NCBI GenBank assembly: GCA_029204225.1
Contig: CM055098.1
Span: forward strand, 6,611,746 to 6,675,745
DNA length: 64,000 bases
From: Diphasiastrum complanatum
Taxonomy: Eukaryota; Streptophyta; Lycopodiopsida; Lycopodiales; Lycopodiaceae
Direction of reading: 5' to 3'
A program made the position numbers and the translations under genes. Below, one piece after another: positions 45,140 to 57,214 of this stretch (its first letter is position 1; each line of letters begins with the position of its first letter). The notes below the pieces were generated by a model. It searched no databases and had not been told where the DNA came from. It was given only the letters and a program-made list of their open reading frames with translations.

Positions 45140-46020
45140 TTGGTCTACTGGTCCCTAGCGTGGACACGCTATCCCAGTCATGGGCATGACAATTTTGGCA
45201 TTCTTACAGGGATGGAACAGGGTGTATTAGCAGGTAGGATGCTTGCAACAACGAAGATTGATTTATCAAGCCTCCTACAGGGCAACCCTGTTCCACAAGT
45301 CCAACCAGCAGCTACTACAACTATGGAAGTCGACACAACAACAATCTAGAAGGACTCTGTTTCAGATGCTGCTGTGCAGAATATACCTGAGCCCTCTACT
45401 GCAGCCGAAACTTTGGTTGTCGTCCCACTTGATGGGTCTTCTGAGAAGCCAAAGGGCTCTACATCCACGGACGACGAAGATACTATCTCCGACACTCAGA
45501 TGCAAGACAAAGACAAAGGGGTGGATGAAGAGGCCACAGAAGGGGATGAGGAGGACAACAAAGACAACCTCTATAGGTGGTACCATCAGTTTTCCTTGGG
45601 TGCCAAGGAAATTGTTGGAAAGATCCATGCCTACGAGCTACATATTCAAGAGAATATGATGTAGCTGTTCTAGCACACATACAAGATGACCAGCAATATA
45701 GAGATGTTGTCTGAGTAGATCACATCTCTGGAGGCTAACAATAAGATGTTGAATGAGCGAAATTGCTCTTTGGGCCGACTGCTTCATAAGTCGAATGAGG
45801 AAGCCCAGTCTTTCCAAAATAGCAATAAGGCGCTACAGGCCAAATCTACAGAATTGCAGAAAAACTTTGATTCATTAACAGCTGAACTCAATAAGGTCAA
45901 GGCAAAAAAGGCTTCTCTGCACACCACACTTTTTGATGAGAGCACAAAAAGAATAAAAACAGAAACTGCCTTACAACTATGCAGTAGTTATGGGTCTATC
46001 CAAATCGACCCCATTAAGTG
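45140..46020 (+). pseudogene. Second copy of the R1-type accessory ORF, decayed
   Basis: One frame runs through the whole interval with four stops, all TAG (45347, 45662, 45671, 45716). It matches the R1 ORF in order: ILTGMEQGVLAGRMLATTKIDLSSL against ILTNPEKILLTGRMLAPKPIDLSSL, then an acidic Thr/Ser/Asp linker, then a coiled coil, then KRIKTETALQLCSSYGSIQID against TRLKAEAALSLSTNAGSIIVD. The N-terminal globular domain is absent. The two copies are clearly homologous but far diverged, so this is a family and not a duplication inside the window. The function is unknown. The right end is cut by C5 LTR sequence. Confidence 0.7.
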
Positions 46021-46296
46021 TCGCAGAAGCGAGAGTGTTTCGTTTTCTTCTTCTCTCTCTTCTTATTCGCAAACGATTTTCTGTCTTTGAACTTTCTTTT
46101 GCGTGGAAGCTTTTACAGAATCCCAGACACACGACCATACATCACAAAACACATTCTATTCTATCAATCAAGACACACAACACAAGACAAGGAGATACAC
46201 GAAAATAGAGCAACTGTTTTATCAATTTAGTTTAGAGTGAGATCGTCAGTGACTCGCTCGTCGACGGAATGACACTGCTCTTTCACTGTGTTCTGA

Positions 46297-47038
46297 TGTT
46301 GTGTCGTCGGTGTAGCATAGGGGTTCATGGCTGGGAGCGGCAACCTCGTCTTCACCTGCATAGCAAGAAGAGAGAGGGAGAGGAGAGAGGGAGGAAAGAG
46401 AGTGGAGAGAGGGAGAGAGAGAACGCCTAGGTTGAGAAAGGCTTCGGGGGCTTGAGCGCCTACCCAAAGCTATTCTATCCCAACGTAGGGAGAGAGGGAG
46501 AAGAGAGAGGGAGAAGAGAGAGAGAGGAGAAAGAGAGAGAGAGAGATGGAGATGGAGAAACCAAGAGAGTTTTATTAGAATGTGAATGGAAGATGATACA
46601 ATACAAAGGAAATGACTCCCTCTTATAGATTTTAGAGGTGAGCCTCCTTTACTCTCATTGGCCACTTCATTGGGACAAGGATTCTAACCCAAGCCTTTCA
46701 AAGAAACACAACTTAAATCTAATGGTGCTAAGAAAGCACAAGGGCACTCACATGATTCATGTGAGTTTTAAGTTGGGCCCTTTTAGCTTTTTTATTTGCA
46801 ACTTGACTTAGGGCCTCTAATGTCATTTTAGAGTTTTAAGCCCCTAGTCTCTTATTCCTAGGCATTACAACTTGCTACTTGTGCTCATTGGTGGCTGGGC
46901 TTATACACACAGGATGCCAATGCCTTGCACTTATTATTCTACTATATTGTGGTGGGGCCCACTAGGCAAGGCTTGGCCAGCAATATTTTTAGTAGTGGGA
47001 CCCACTTATTTATTTGTATACATGAAATACCCACAACA
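46297..47038 (-). repeat. G1 3' LTR (742 bp)
   Basis: Terminal inverted heptamers TGTTGTG/CACAACA. It is highly similar to 56414-57214 over most of its length (for example GGGAGCGGCAACCTCG, then the stretch from TTTTATTAGAATG to AAATACCCACAACA). The GA-rich segment near 46490-46560 is short and interrupted here, unlike the 116-bp pure tract in the other copy. Confidence 0.85.
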
Positions 47039-47225
47039 GGGTCCATGGCCCAAAGTAGTGTCGGTCCCTTGACACTAGGCTGCAACTGTCGTGAAGGGGC
47101 ACTTTTGTCGGTTCGTTTATTGCTGGGACATGGGTGCTTCAGGAAAAGCGTGAATAGAATTCGCTTACATAAAACCTGAGGCTTCATTGATTGTTGATTA
47201 GCAAGAACCTAGACTTGTCAGATTT

Positions 47226-48305
47226 TCAATAATACACATAAGGGTCTGGTGGCCATATCAGATAACCTTGTTCATTGACAATTTGGTAGTCAAGGCATTC
47301 CATAGGAGGATCCCAAGATAAATCTTGCTGATATAATGGATCTTCATATATCGGCGCAACTGGTCTTAATGTCATAGACTCACCCAAATCATAATGTGGA
47401 TAGGACGTGTTTGCTTGATGCTCTTGTATGTCCAGGTATTTGAAGTATGCATCAGCCTGATGACTTTCCTTAGTAGTCAATATCATAGATTTAGGACAAG
47501 GCTTTATCATTGTAGGTTCTGGTTCTTGTTGTACAATTGGCCATTTTGGGCTTGGATTCCCTAGATTTGGCCTTTGAAGAATGGATATACCCCAAATTGG
47601 CATTGATTTGGGGGTCTGTTGAATTGTGGAACAATTAGACTTTGGTTGAATCTTGTTCGTTGAGGGGCAATCATCAACTTTAGTCTTCTCTTGGTCATTG
47701 CACTTTCCCGTTGAAGGCTACGTGATGGCACTTTTTCTTGGATCTTGTGTTGAATTGCCTTCAAATTGCCCTGTTGACGCTAGTCCCCTTTGTAATTCAT
47801 CACTAAGAATTCTTCGCATTGAGTGCGAAAAAAGCCCTGACGAAATCTGCTGGAGTTCCTCGGTTGCCCGAGTCTTGATTTCCTCGACAGTCATTGGCTT
47901 GATAAATTCTACCATATTTGTCTTCTATGATGGTTCTACTTGTTTGTCTGAGAATATCTTTGCGTACCTTGGAACTTTTGTCAGATTTTCTTCTTCGTCA
48001 CTCGCTTCATAACCTGGTGGCACTAAGACTTTTCTTTTGTAGTACGTTCAAGGTGGAAGGGTTACCATAGGTGCATGTCGGTCTACATAGGCCAAATGCC
48101 TCCTGGCTAATTGTGAATTTTTCATCGGGCAATCTCGGCATGGATGATTAACTCCGCATTGTGAACACGAGGGATCAAATGTTGACGGATCCCCTTGGTG
48201 TGGACATTCAGCACGTCGGAGTTTTCCTAAATGAGTGCAGTATGCCATCACCTCTAAGTTGATAGGCATACACCGGTAACAAATTCCCCTTAGCATCTTC
48301 CACAA
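47226..48305 (-). pseudogene. G1 downstream gag-region frames
   Basis: Frames 48048-48305, 47718-47915 and 47226-47603 lie in one reading phase with stops between them. The first has a Cys-rich cluster (CSQCGVNHPCRDCP) that could be a second metal-binding motif. The last is Pro/Tyr-rich. A stretch in another phase near 48250-48350 (VYFVEDAKGNLLPVYAYQ) also looks protein-like, so the region has suffered frameshifts. No protease DSG or RT motif is present. Confidence 0.5.
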
Positions 48306-48498
48306 AATAGACTGGTAGGCTGTTATGGTCCTCCATTGAATTCGGTGACATGCAAGAGGATATAACCAAAAATTCTACCTTGCCACTGTTTGTTGAAGAA
48401 ACTCGTGATTTAGATGGATCAATCTGACATCCACCCTTCTGGTGAGCTCCTTGTTGGCTTGATTCTGCTTCTGACCGTTGAACCGCTGGATCTTCCTA

Positions 48499-49044
48499 TC
48501 AACATGCCTGTTGCTCTGTATTTTGTCCTTTTAACAAGCGCGGATTTTTGATTGGACACTTGGTACTTGGATGATCTCCAAAGCAGAAGATACATTCGTC
48601 CTTTTCAAAAAACTTAATAGAGCGAACATAAGCTTGTTGACAACTTAAAGTGCAAGGTTCTGGGTCTTCCGCTGCACTTGTTCTGCTTGACCTTGCTGCA
48701 CTTTGTTGCCTTGCATGGGGTTCCATTCTTGTTGGATCATTGCTCGTTGTCGACCTTTGTTCCTCTGACTCCCCATCCAGATAGGGAAAATCCTTCTTCC
48801 CAAGTGAGAATTCCATCTTGGCAGCATCCTTATAGAGTTGTACAGGTGACGCATAAGATGCTAATTCTGCCATACCAGATCTGATCCTTTTGGGCAGTCC
48901 AGCATAGTATTTTGCCATGACGATCTGTTCAAGAATCGGTGGATTACAATCCTTCACTAGATAATAGATCCGATAGGTGTAGTCGCGGATTGTTTCAGTA
49001 GGGAACTTTTTGAATTTCAAAGATCCTACAAGGGCGGTCTCCAT
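48499..49044 (-). CDS. G1 gag-like protein (181 aa)
   Basis: The frame starts METALVGSLKF and has the pattern of a plant gypsy gag core (FPTETIRDYTYRIYYLVKDC, then MAKYYAGLPKRIRSGMA). It ends with a zinc knuckle CIFCFGDHPSTKC, a CX2CX3HX4C variant one residue shorter than the usual CX2CX4HX4C. A stop precedes the ATG in this frame, while an open stretch in another phase upstream (RVIERILKQFTNQLL) suggests the original gag began further 5' and has a frameshift. It would package RNA into virus-like particles. It probably depends on enzymes from another element. Confidence 0.65.
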   Translation of the reverse strand: METALVGSLKFKKFPTETIRDYTYRIYYLVKDCNPPILEQIVMAKYYAGLPKRIRSGMAELASYASPVQLYKDAAKMEFSLGKKDFPYLDGESEEQRSTTSNDPTRMEPHARQQSAARSSRTSAAEDPEPCTLSCQQAYVRSIKFFEKDECIFCFGDHPSTKCPIKNPRLLKGQNTEQQAC

Positions 49045-49119
49045 AGTTCAGCACTAGAATGTCGCAAAGTAGTTGGTTGGTGAATTGCTTCAAGATTCGC
49101 TCAATGACTCTGGTGTTCC

Positions 49120-49744
49120 AACTTTGTTTTTTTTTTTTTTGAAGTGGAAGAAGAAAAAGAAGAGGAGAAAGGAATCAAGAAAAGAGGGATCCGTATGGAT
49201 GTGAACAGAAACAGAAATGGATTTAACAGATAACCACAATGAAAGTTATATTGTCAAGAGAATATGGAGATGGACAGAAGAGTGATGGATGGTTGGTATG
49301 GATGGTGGTGGAAACTGATTTTTCTTGGTACTGATCAACTTGATTTGCGGTTCATTCACTTGGTTCAATCTAGGGATGTTGGATCTTGATGGATATTGTG
49401 ACTACAACCTAGATTTGACAAGATCATATCAGTTTCAGTTGGCTAATAGTGTGATTTTAGCCCCTTTTCTTGGTTCTTTGTGTTTTTTTTTTTTGGTTGA
49501 GATTTCTTCATATCTGAGTGAATCTAACCTTCAACCTTCCTACAATAACTGTATCTACACCATTTCTAGACAATCTGAGTTCTTCAAGAGTTCTTGATGG
49601 ACAGATTTGTCAGGATCTTGAAAAAAACTCAGTTTCTTGGCACTTTATGGCACTTTTTCTTAGGTATTTCTAAATCTAAGCATTGGATCTTCACAAAAAT
49701 TTCACAATAGCCAGATATTGGTTAGATCTATCTAAAAATCTCTT
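49120..49744. other. G1 leader, unique part
   Basis: A T-rich run at 49125-49140 and mixed AT-rich sequence between gag and the tandem array. It contains no gene. It belongs to the 5' untranslated leader of G1 by position. Confidence 0.5.
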
Positions 49745-51135
49745 TTCAAAGGTTACATCCCAGCAGATCTCAAAAAATAATGGAAAAAGTGCATTTTTTT
49801 GGGGTCTTTTTGCAAAATTTTAAGCTTTTCTGGGAAAAAAACCCCCACAGACTAGTATAAATATGTATCTCAGTCAGATTCAGCTGCTCACCAAGCTGCG
49901 AGACTTACTTCCCAAGTAAACTCAAAAAATCTTGAAAAACGTGCATTTTTTGTGGTTTTCTTGCGAAATGTTACAATTTTCTGGGAAAAAACCCTATCAG
50001 ACTGGTCCACACTTGTATCTCAATCAGATTCAGCTGATCACCAAGCTGCAAGAGTTACTTCCCAAGGAAACTCAAAAAATCATGAAAAAAAGTGCATTTT
50101 TTGTGGTTTTTTTACAAAATTTTAAGATTTTCTGGGAACAAACACTTGCAGACTGGTATGAACTTGTATCTCAGTCAAATCTAGTTGCTCATTAAGCTGC
50201 AATAGTTATTTCCCAAAGAAACTTAAAAAAATCTTGAAAAAAGTGCATTTTTTTGGGGTTTGTTTGCAAAATTTTAAGATTTTCTGGGAACAAACCCTCA
50301 AAGACTTTTATGCACTTGTATCTCAGTTAGATTCAGTTTTCCACCAATCTACATTAGCTACTTCCCAAGGAAACTCAAAAAATCTTGAAAAAGTGCATTT
50401 TTTTGGTGGTTTTTTTGCAAAATTTTAAGATTTTCTGGGAAAAAACCCTCAAAGACTAGTATGCACTTGTATCTCAGTCAGATTCACCTGTTCACCAAGC
50501 TGCCAGAGTTACTTCCCAAGGAAACTTAAAAAATCTTGTAAAAAGTCATTTTTTTGGGGTTTTTTTTGCAAAATTTTAAGATTTTTTGGGAAAAAACCCT
50601 CACAGACTGGTATGCACTTGTATCTCAGTTAGATTTAACTACTCACCAAGCTGCAAGAGTTACTTCCCTAGGAAACTCAAAAAATCTTGAAAAAACTGCA
50701 CTTTTTTGTGGTTTTTTGGCCAAATTTTGAGATTTTCTGGGAACTAATCTTTGCAGGCTGGTATGTGCTTGTATCTGAGTCAGATCCACTTGCTTACCAA
50801 GCTGCGAGAGTTACTTCTTAGAGAAACTCAAAATTTTGCTATTTGAGAAGGTTCTAGGCCACTTTTTGCTCTTGGGAACCTTCACAGGGGCACTTTTTTT
50901 GGGATCTAACTCTTGCAGACTTCTCTGTGTCCTTGTCTCAGTGAGATGGAACTTCACAGAGCTCTGTGAAGGTTACTTCCCAAGGAAACTCAAAAATTTG
51001 TTGTTTGAGAAGGTTCTAGTCCACTTTTTGCTCTTGGGAACCCTCACAGGGGCACTTTTTTTTGGATCTAGCCCTCGCAGACTTCTCTGTGTCCTGGTCT
51101 CAGTGAGAAGGAACTTCAGAGAGCTCTGCAAAGGT
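49745..51135. repeat. Tandem array of ~150-bp units in the G1 leader
   Basis: About nine diverged units, each with GTTACTTCCCAAGGAAACTC, then AAATCTTGAAAAA, GTGCATTTTTTTGG, GCAAAATTTTAAGATTTTCTGGGAA, ACCCTCACAGACTGGTATG and CTTGTATCTCAGTCAGATTC. Unit junctions fall near 49909, 50059, 50206, 50361, 50512, 50662, 50812 and 50967. The last two units are more diverged. It is non-coding. Confidence 0.85.
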
Positions 51136-51486
51136 TAGTTTTGAGTTTTGAAATTTTTTTTGAATTTTACAAAGGATTTTTGAAATTTTTTTGGGTTTTT
51201 CTCTGTTTTTTCAAAATCTGATGGGAACTAACCCTCACAGGCTTCTATGCAAGTCTGGGACAATACCCTGGAGCTGCTGCCAGTCATGCAAAGGTTCATG
51301 TCCATTGGTTTTTGAGAAATCAAAATTTGATGAGATTTTGCCTCTCTTTTTCCCTCCAAAAACAGATTTTGAGCTTTTCTTCTAATTTTTATGGATTTTA
51401 TGGATTGTTGAAGGGATTGGGTGCTTGGATATGATCCTCCTACCCCACAATCTCTCCCTATAGTTGAAACAAACAAAAAAATCACG

Positions 51487-52142
51487 AAAAAACCTGATCT
51501 AAGCTATGTGGTTGGTAAACTAACTCAATTCATGCAAGATCCTAGTGAGGCTCATTGGAAGCTAGGAAAGAGAGTACCAAGATACCTCTCGGGATCTAGA
51601 GATTTTGGCATCTGGTATAAAGGATCTTCACCTAACCTTTGTGGTTTCTCAGATTCAGATTTTGTAGGTGATTAAATGGATAGGAAGTCAACAAGTTTCT
51701 TTGCAATATATCTTGGAGAGGGAGCTATCTCATGGCTATCAAAGAAGCAACCTACTATCTCTCTATCTTCCACTGAGGCCGAGTACAAGGCATTGACAAC
51801 ATGCACCAAGGAGATGCTTTGGATAAAGAGGATGCCATTGGATCTTCACTTGCTGGATTCTAAGAAGACACCAATCATCTATTGTGACAACCTTTCAGCC
51901 CAAAGCTTGGCAACCAATCCAGTTTTCCATGCTAGAAGCAAGCACATTGAGATTGCTCATCACTTTGTGAGGGATCAAGTCATTGCCAAAGAGGTGAAGC
52001 TTCAACATGTCTCTTCATTGGAGTGTGTGGCTGATATCTTCACCAAACCATTGGGAAAGGACCTGTATTATAAGCATAGATCTAATCTTGAAATGTGTTA
52101 AAGATCTATGTTAAAACTAGCATCCAATGTTGAAGAGGGGAT
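51487..52142 (+). pseudogene. C4 RNase H (inverted piece of the polyprotein)
   Basis: Continues the C4 polyprotein exactly where the minus-strand part stops: PDLSYVVGKLTQFMQDPSEAHW, then FSDSDFVGD, a TAA at 51673-51675, MDRKSTSFFAIYLGEGAISWLSKKQ, EAEYKALTTCTKEM, FHARSKHIEIAHHFV and FTKPLGKDLYYKHR. A stop at 52099-52101 shortens the C-terminus. A purine tract (TTGAAGAGGGGA) precedes the LTR at 52143. The family is close to C1. Confidence 0.9.
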
Positions 52143-52795
52143 GTGAAAATTGTCAACAATTCCTAGTTAGTTTGAGGCCTAAATTGGCAATTTTTGTACA
52201 TAGTTTTGGATCTAACCTTTCACACATGTGAAAGAGGCCTAGATACTTTTATTCTAGTATATATTTCATATTAAAGAAGTCCCAAACTTCAGGACCTTCG
52301 AAATGACACCAAAATCACGTTATTTGGACATATAGGTCAAAATTGGCTATTTTACGCTCTGGTATCTTAAAATTGGGCCCTAAGTTCTAGAGAGAGGAGA
52401 GAGAGTCATCTCTCTCACCTTTATTAGGATGAAATTCATGGAGAACAGGTTGGAGAAACTTATTGTATTGTTGAGAGAGATCAATAGATCATTGTCATAG
52501 TTTCTTCCTCCATTGAGAGCATTGCTTTGTGTATTGTCTTCAAGCTTTTGTGTATGATCTTAAGAGGTTTCCAAAAGTGGTAGCCTGCTGTTGTAGGGCT
52601 GGTATGCTGTTGTTTTTGGTTTCCATCAGTACCTTTTATTAGTTTCTTTTGTCTCTTGAATGCTTTGTCAAGTTCATGTGTATCAAAGGTAGCATTAGGA
52701 TGCTTTGCCATTTCTAGCTTTTGTAGCTTGTTGTGCAAAGATCTTAGCCAAGTATTTTGGGAGTCTGGATCCATTCAAGATCCACTTTTTTCACA
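52143..52795 (+). repeat. C4 3' LTR (653 bp, now inverted)
   Basis: Begins TGTGAAAATTGTCAAC and ends ACTTTTTTCACA. The palindrome TTTCACACATGTGAAA is at 52218-52233, with a TATATA near 52257. It is followed by target duplicate TGCTA (52796-52800), the complement of TAGCA found beside the other LTR. Confidence 0.92.
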
Positions 52796-52817
52796 TGCTA
52801 AATTGACGACACAAGAG

Positions 52818-52835
52818 TGGCGCCGTTGCCGGGGA
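52818..52835 (+). promoter_or_regulatory. G1 primer-binding site (tRNA-Asp type), inverted
   Basis: TGGCGCCGTTGCCGGGGA is the PBS typical of Athila/Tat gypsy elements, complementary to the 3' end of tRNA-Asp. It now points along the plus strand because of the local inversion. Confidence 0.8.
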
Positions 52836-52974
52836 GCGCCACACACTCGTTTCGCCGCATAGTTTTATTAATCTCTTCCTCTCTCTCCCTCTCTCTTTTC
52901 TTCTCTCTCACCATTCATTTTCACCAAAAAATCAAATTTTAGGGTAGAATAGTGTGAGTAGTGTTAGTTTTTGC

Positions 52975-54715
52975 CGTGATGGCTAACCACATAAGAGATC
53001 CTATGAGCTTTCTATAGAGAGTAATGTCCTTGAAGGATCTTTCATTACCTCTTATAGATAGCTTTACATTTGATTCCATAGGAGTAGAAAGTACTTTGCA
53101 ATTTTTCATATGGAATCTTTTTAGAATAGAGTTAGAATACTTCTCTTGACAAATGAAAGTAGAATTAGAAGTCCTGACAATCTCTATTCCTAAGATATAG
53201 TGAAGCTTACCAAGATCTTGTATCTCAAACTTACTTTTAAGTGCCATCTTGATGTCATCTATATCTTCATTGCTATCACCACTTAAGATTATGTCATCAA
53301 CATAGATCAAAAGCAAAGTGATGTCACCATTATCATTCAATCTAAAGTAGAGAGAATGATCATACTCACTCATGATGAACTTTTGAGAGAGTAAGAAGGA
53401 ATTGAGCTTAGCATACCAACTTCTTGGTGCTTGCTTAAGCCCATACAAGCTCTTTTGTAGGAAACACACATGATTAGGCTCATCATGTGAAACATAGCCC
53501 TCGGGTTGCTCCATGTAGATTTCCTCTTCAAGATCACCATTCAAAAAAGCATTAGTAACATCCATTTGCCACATGTCCCAACCATAAAGAGTTGCAAGAG
53601 AGATAAGGGTTTGAATTGTTACCATCTTTGCAACGGGTGCAAAGGTCTCATCATAGTCAATGCCATACTCTTGAGCATACCCTTTTGCCACCAATCTTGC
53701 CTTGTACCTTTTGATTGATCCATCTTCTTTTGTCTTGATCTTGAAGATCCACTTACACCCAATTGCCTTCTTGCCTTTTGGAAGTTCCACCAACCTCCAA
53801 GTGTTGTTCTTGATGAGTGCTTGATGCTCATGATCCATGGCTTGGATCCATTCCTCCTTTTGAATTGCTTCACCTACACAAGTTGGTTCATCAAAAGAGT
53901 TAAGAAAAGCAAAGTTAGAGTTCTCCACCACTTGCTTTTCTTTTTCATCATAGGTTAGCCTTGATGGCTTAGTCCTTTGCTTTTGAGTCCTCCTTGAAGG
54001 TTTCTTTGGAGTGGCATCTCCACCTTCATCCAAGACATCTTGCACATCATGATGATTAGTAGGCACATCAACATCATCATCAACATTGACAACATTGGAA
54101 ACATTCTCTTCATGAAAGATGACATCCCTACTTATGACAACTTTATTCGTAGAAGGAATGTACACTTTGTAAGCCTTTCTTACTTCACTATAGCCAACAA
54201 ACACACCCTTCTTTGATGAAGGATCTTCTTTAGTTCTATCATCAAGAGTGATGTTGACAAAACAAGTACAACCAAAGATCCTACAATGCTTGACACTCGA
54301 CCTCCTACCATAGAGAACCTCAAAGGGAGTCTTACCATTCAAAGAAGCACTTGTCCTCCTATTACAAAGATAGTTAGCATATGCTAAAGCTTCCCCCCAA
54401 TAGGACTTAGCAAAATTAGCATGTAGTCTCATTGCCTTGGCACATTCACAAAGGGTTCTATTCTTCTTTTCTTCCACTCCATTCTGTTGTGGAGTCTGAG
54501 GACTAGAGTACTCTCTCTTAATCCCATGTGCTATGCAAAAATCTTTGAACTTATTTGAAGTGTATTCCCCTCCATTATCTGATCTCAAGCATTTGATCTT
54601 TGTATTGAATTGATTTTTCACTTCATTCTTAAACTTGACAAATGTAGCAAACACTTCATCCTTGGTTTTAAGAAGATAGACCCAAGTATACCTACTAAAG
54701 TCATCTCTCAGAAGA
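52975..54715 (-). pseudogene. C4 copia integrase and reverse transcriptase
   Basis: Starts in the middle of the integrase core (DDFSRYTWVYLLKTKDEVF). It keeps the second catalytic Asp (LRSDNGGEY) and the Glu (QNGVEEKKNRT), then the linker, then reverse transcriptase with YVDDIILSG, and runs to IGSLMWLAIT, where the inversion breakpoint cuts it. Gag, protease and the first third of integrase are deleted between about 54705 and the leader. The rest is open for 571 codons, so the large deletion rather than scattered mutation killed it. Confidence 0.9.
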
Positions 54716-55745
54716 TCTAGGACCCTAAAACACTTCTATCTTGAACCTGGCTGGTTTCCAAGCATAGAAAGGAAGATTGAAAACAAATGCAACACTTTGC
54801 ACACACTTAGAATGGATTACAAACTCAAACCAACCTGAACACGCTCTTGCTTAAGCTCTCAAACTTTCCAGCAAGTGACCAAATCAAGTTATGGTGTGAA
54901 GAGTTACTTGCATTCTTAGAAAATACAAAAGACTAGGCTGCCAAGAATACCTAGAATTGAACAAACTTGATCAACACACTAAGATATTGATTCAACCTGT
55001 AAAACCACACTTCTAAAAGTTTATAGACTCCAACAAGTGATAAATACAAGCTTTAGAGGTGAATGAAAGAGCACATTTAGTGAATCACAAGACTAGCTTC
55101 ACTAGCTTGTCAAATCTTGGTGTTTAGATGTAGATCTAAGATCACTTCACATGAGAATGTTCCTCAACCTGTTAAGAACCTGAAAACACATTTGCATAAT
55201 GGTTAAAAACTTCCAGCAAATGCTCCAATCAAATTACATTAGGAGAGTTACGTACATGCTCAACAAAGTACACCAAAATTTATGCAAAAGATTGTTGACA
55301 ATCTGTTCACCCAAAAGGGGATCTTTCATCCAAGTGGGAGATTTGCTCAGCCTTTTGGAGACATATAAAATCCCTCAAAGATTATTTGTCATCCACTTAA
55401 GGAGAAGGTTCATCCACTTAAGGAGAGTTTTCATCCACAAAGGAGAGTGTTCATCCACAGAAGTGGAGATTGTCAACAATACATTGAACAGAACATTGTT
55501 AGTATTGAATATGCACAAGCCTCACAATCAACAAATGATTAGGTGTTATGATCCAATCCAAAATAGTTTCTTCTCAGCCTTTGATCTTCAATAGACCTGA
55601 AATATGCTTTTGATCCACAAGTTCAACTCACAAAACAAAGGTTAGTAAGATTTTATCAACAATGCAATGCATAATCATGCTAGAACTTGATCAAACATCC
55701 AAATATCACCATAGATGGAAACCTTACTAAAAATAATAGCCAACT
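54716..55745 (-). other. C4 leader
   Basis: Non-coding DNA between the internal deletion junction and the PBS. Its length and composition fit a copia untranslated leader. It contains four tandem phrases of the type CATCCACTTAAGGAGAG near 55390-55460. Confidence 0.6.
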
Positions 55746-55758
55746 AGCTCTGATACCA
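55746..55758 (-). promoter_or_regulatory. C4 primer-binding site
   Basis: AGCTCTGATACCA is the complement of TGGTATCAGAGCT, the tRNA-Met PBS, abutting the 5' LTR. Confidence 0.9.
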
Positions 55759-56413
55759 TGTGAAAAAAGTGGATCTTGAATGGATCCAAACTCCCAATAT
55801 ACTTGGCTAAGATCTTTGCACAACAAGCTACAAAAGCTAGAAATGGCAAAGCATCCTAATGCTACATTTGATACACATGAACTTGACAAAGCATTCAAGA
55901 GACAAAAGAAACTAATAAAAGGTACTGATGGCAGCCAAAAACAACACCATACCAGCAGTACAACAACAACCTAGCACTTTTGAAAACCTCTTAAGATCAT
56001 ACACAAAAGCTTGAAGACAATACACAAAGCAATGCTCTCAATGGAGGAAGAAACTGTGACAATGATCTATTGATCTCTCTCAACAATACAATAGGTTTCT
56101 CCAACCTGTTCTCCATGAGTTTCAGCCTAATATAGGTGAGAGAAATGACTCTCTCTCCTCTCTCTAGAACTTAGGACCCAATTTTAGGACACCAGTAGCC
56201 TAAAATAGCCAATTTTGACCTATATGTCCAGATAACATGATTTTGGTGTCATTTCGAAGGTCCTGAAGTTTGGGACTTCTTTAATATGAAATATATACTA
56301 AAATAAAAGTATCTAGGCCTCTTTCACATGTGTGAAAGGTTAGATCCAAAACTATGTACAAAAATTGCCAATTTAGGCCTCAAACTAGCTAGGAAATGTT
56401 GACAATTTTCACA
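55759..56413 (-). repeat. C4 5' LTR (655 bp)
   Basis: Inverse orientation relative to 52143-52795, with many substitutions between the copies, so C4 is clearly older than C1, C2 or C3. The right end TTTTCACA is followed by target duplicate TAGCA (56414-56418) and G1 LTR sequence. Confidence 0.92.

Positions 56414-57214
<801 letters not shown>

Larger units (their letters stand above)
51487..52974 (+). other. Inverted segment (3' third of C4 with part of G1)
   Basis: The breakpoints carry ATCACG at 51481-51486 and its complement CGTGAT at 52975-52980. Within the segment, C4 RNase H and 3' LTR run on the plus strand, while the rest of C4 runs on the minus strand. After the LTR end at 52795 come TGCTA and 21 bp of G1 LTR, then the G1 PBS. 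Each of these is in inverse orientation to the parent element. Confidence 0.85.

Noticed and set aside
46300-47038. Solo LTR
   Set aside because: At first it looked isolated, but the matching copy at 56414-57214, the PBS and the internal gag show that it is the 3' LTR of G1.
49745-51135. CRISPR-like array
   Set aside because: Units are ~150 bp, diverged along their whole length and without short identical repeats plus unique spacers; the context is a plant retrotransposon leader.
52939-54654. Independent gene for the 571-aa minus-strand frame
   Set aside because: It is the middle of a copia polyprotein starting in mid-integrase and ending at an inversion breakpoint.
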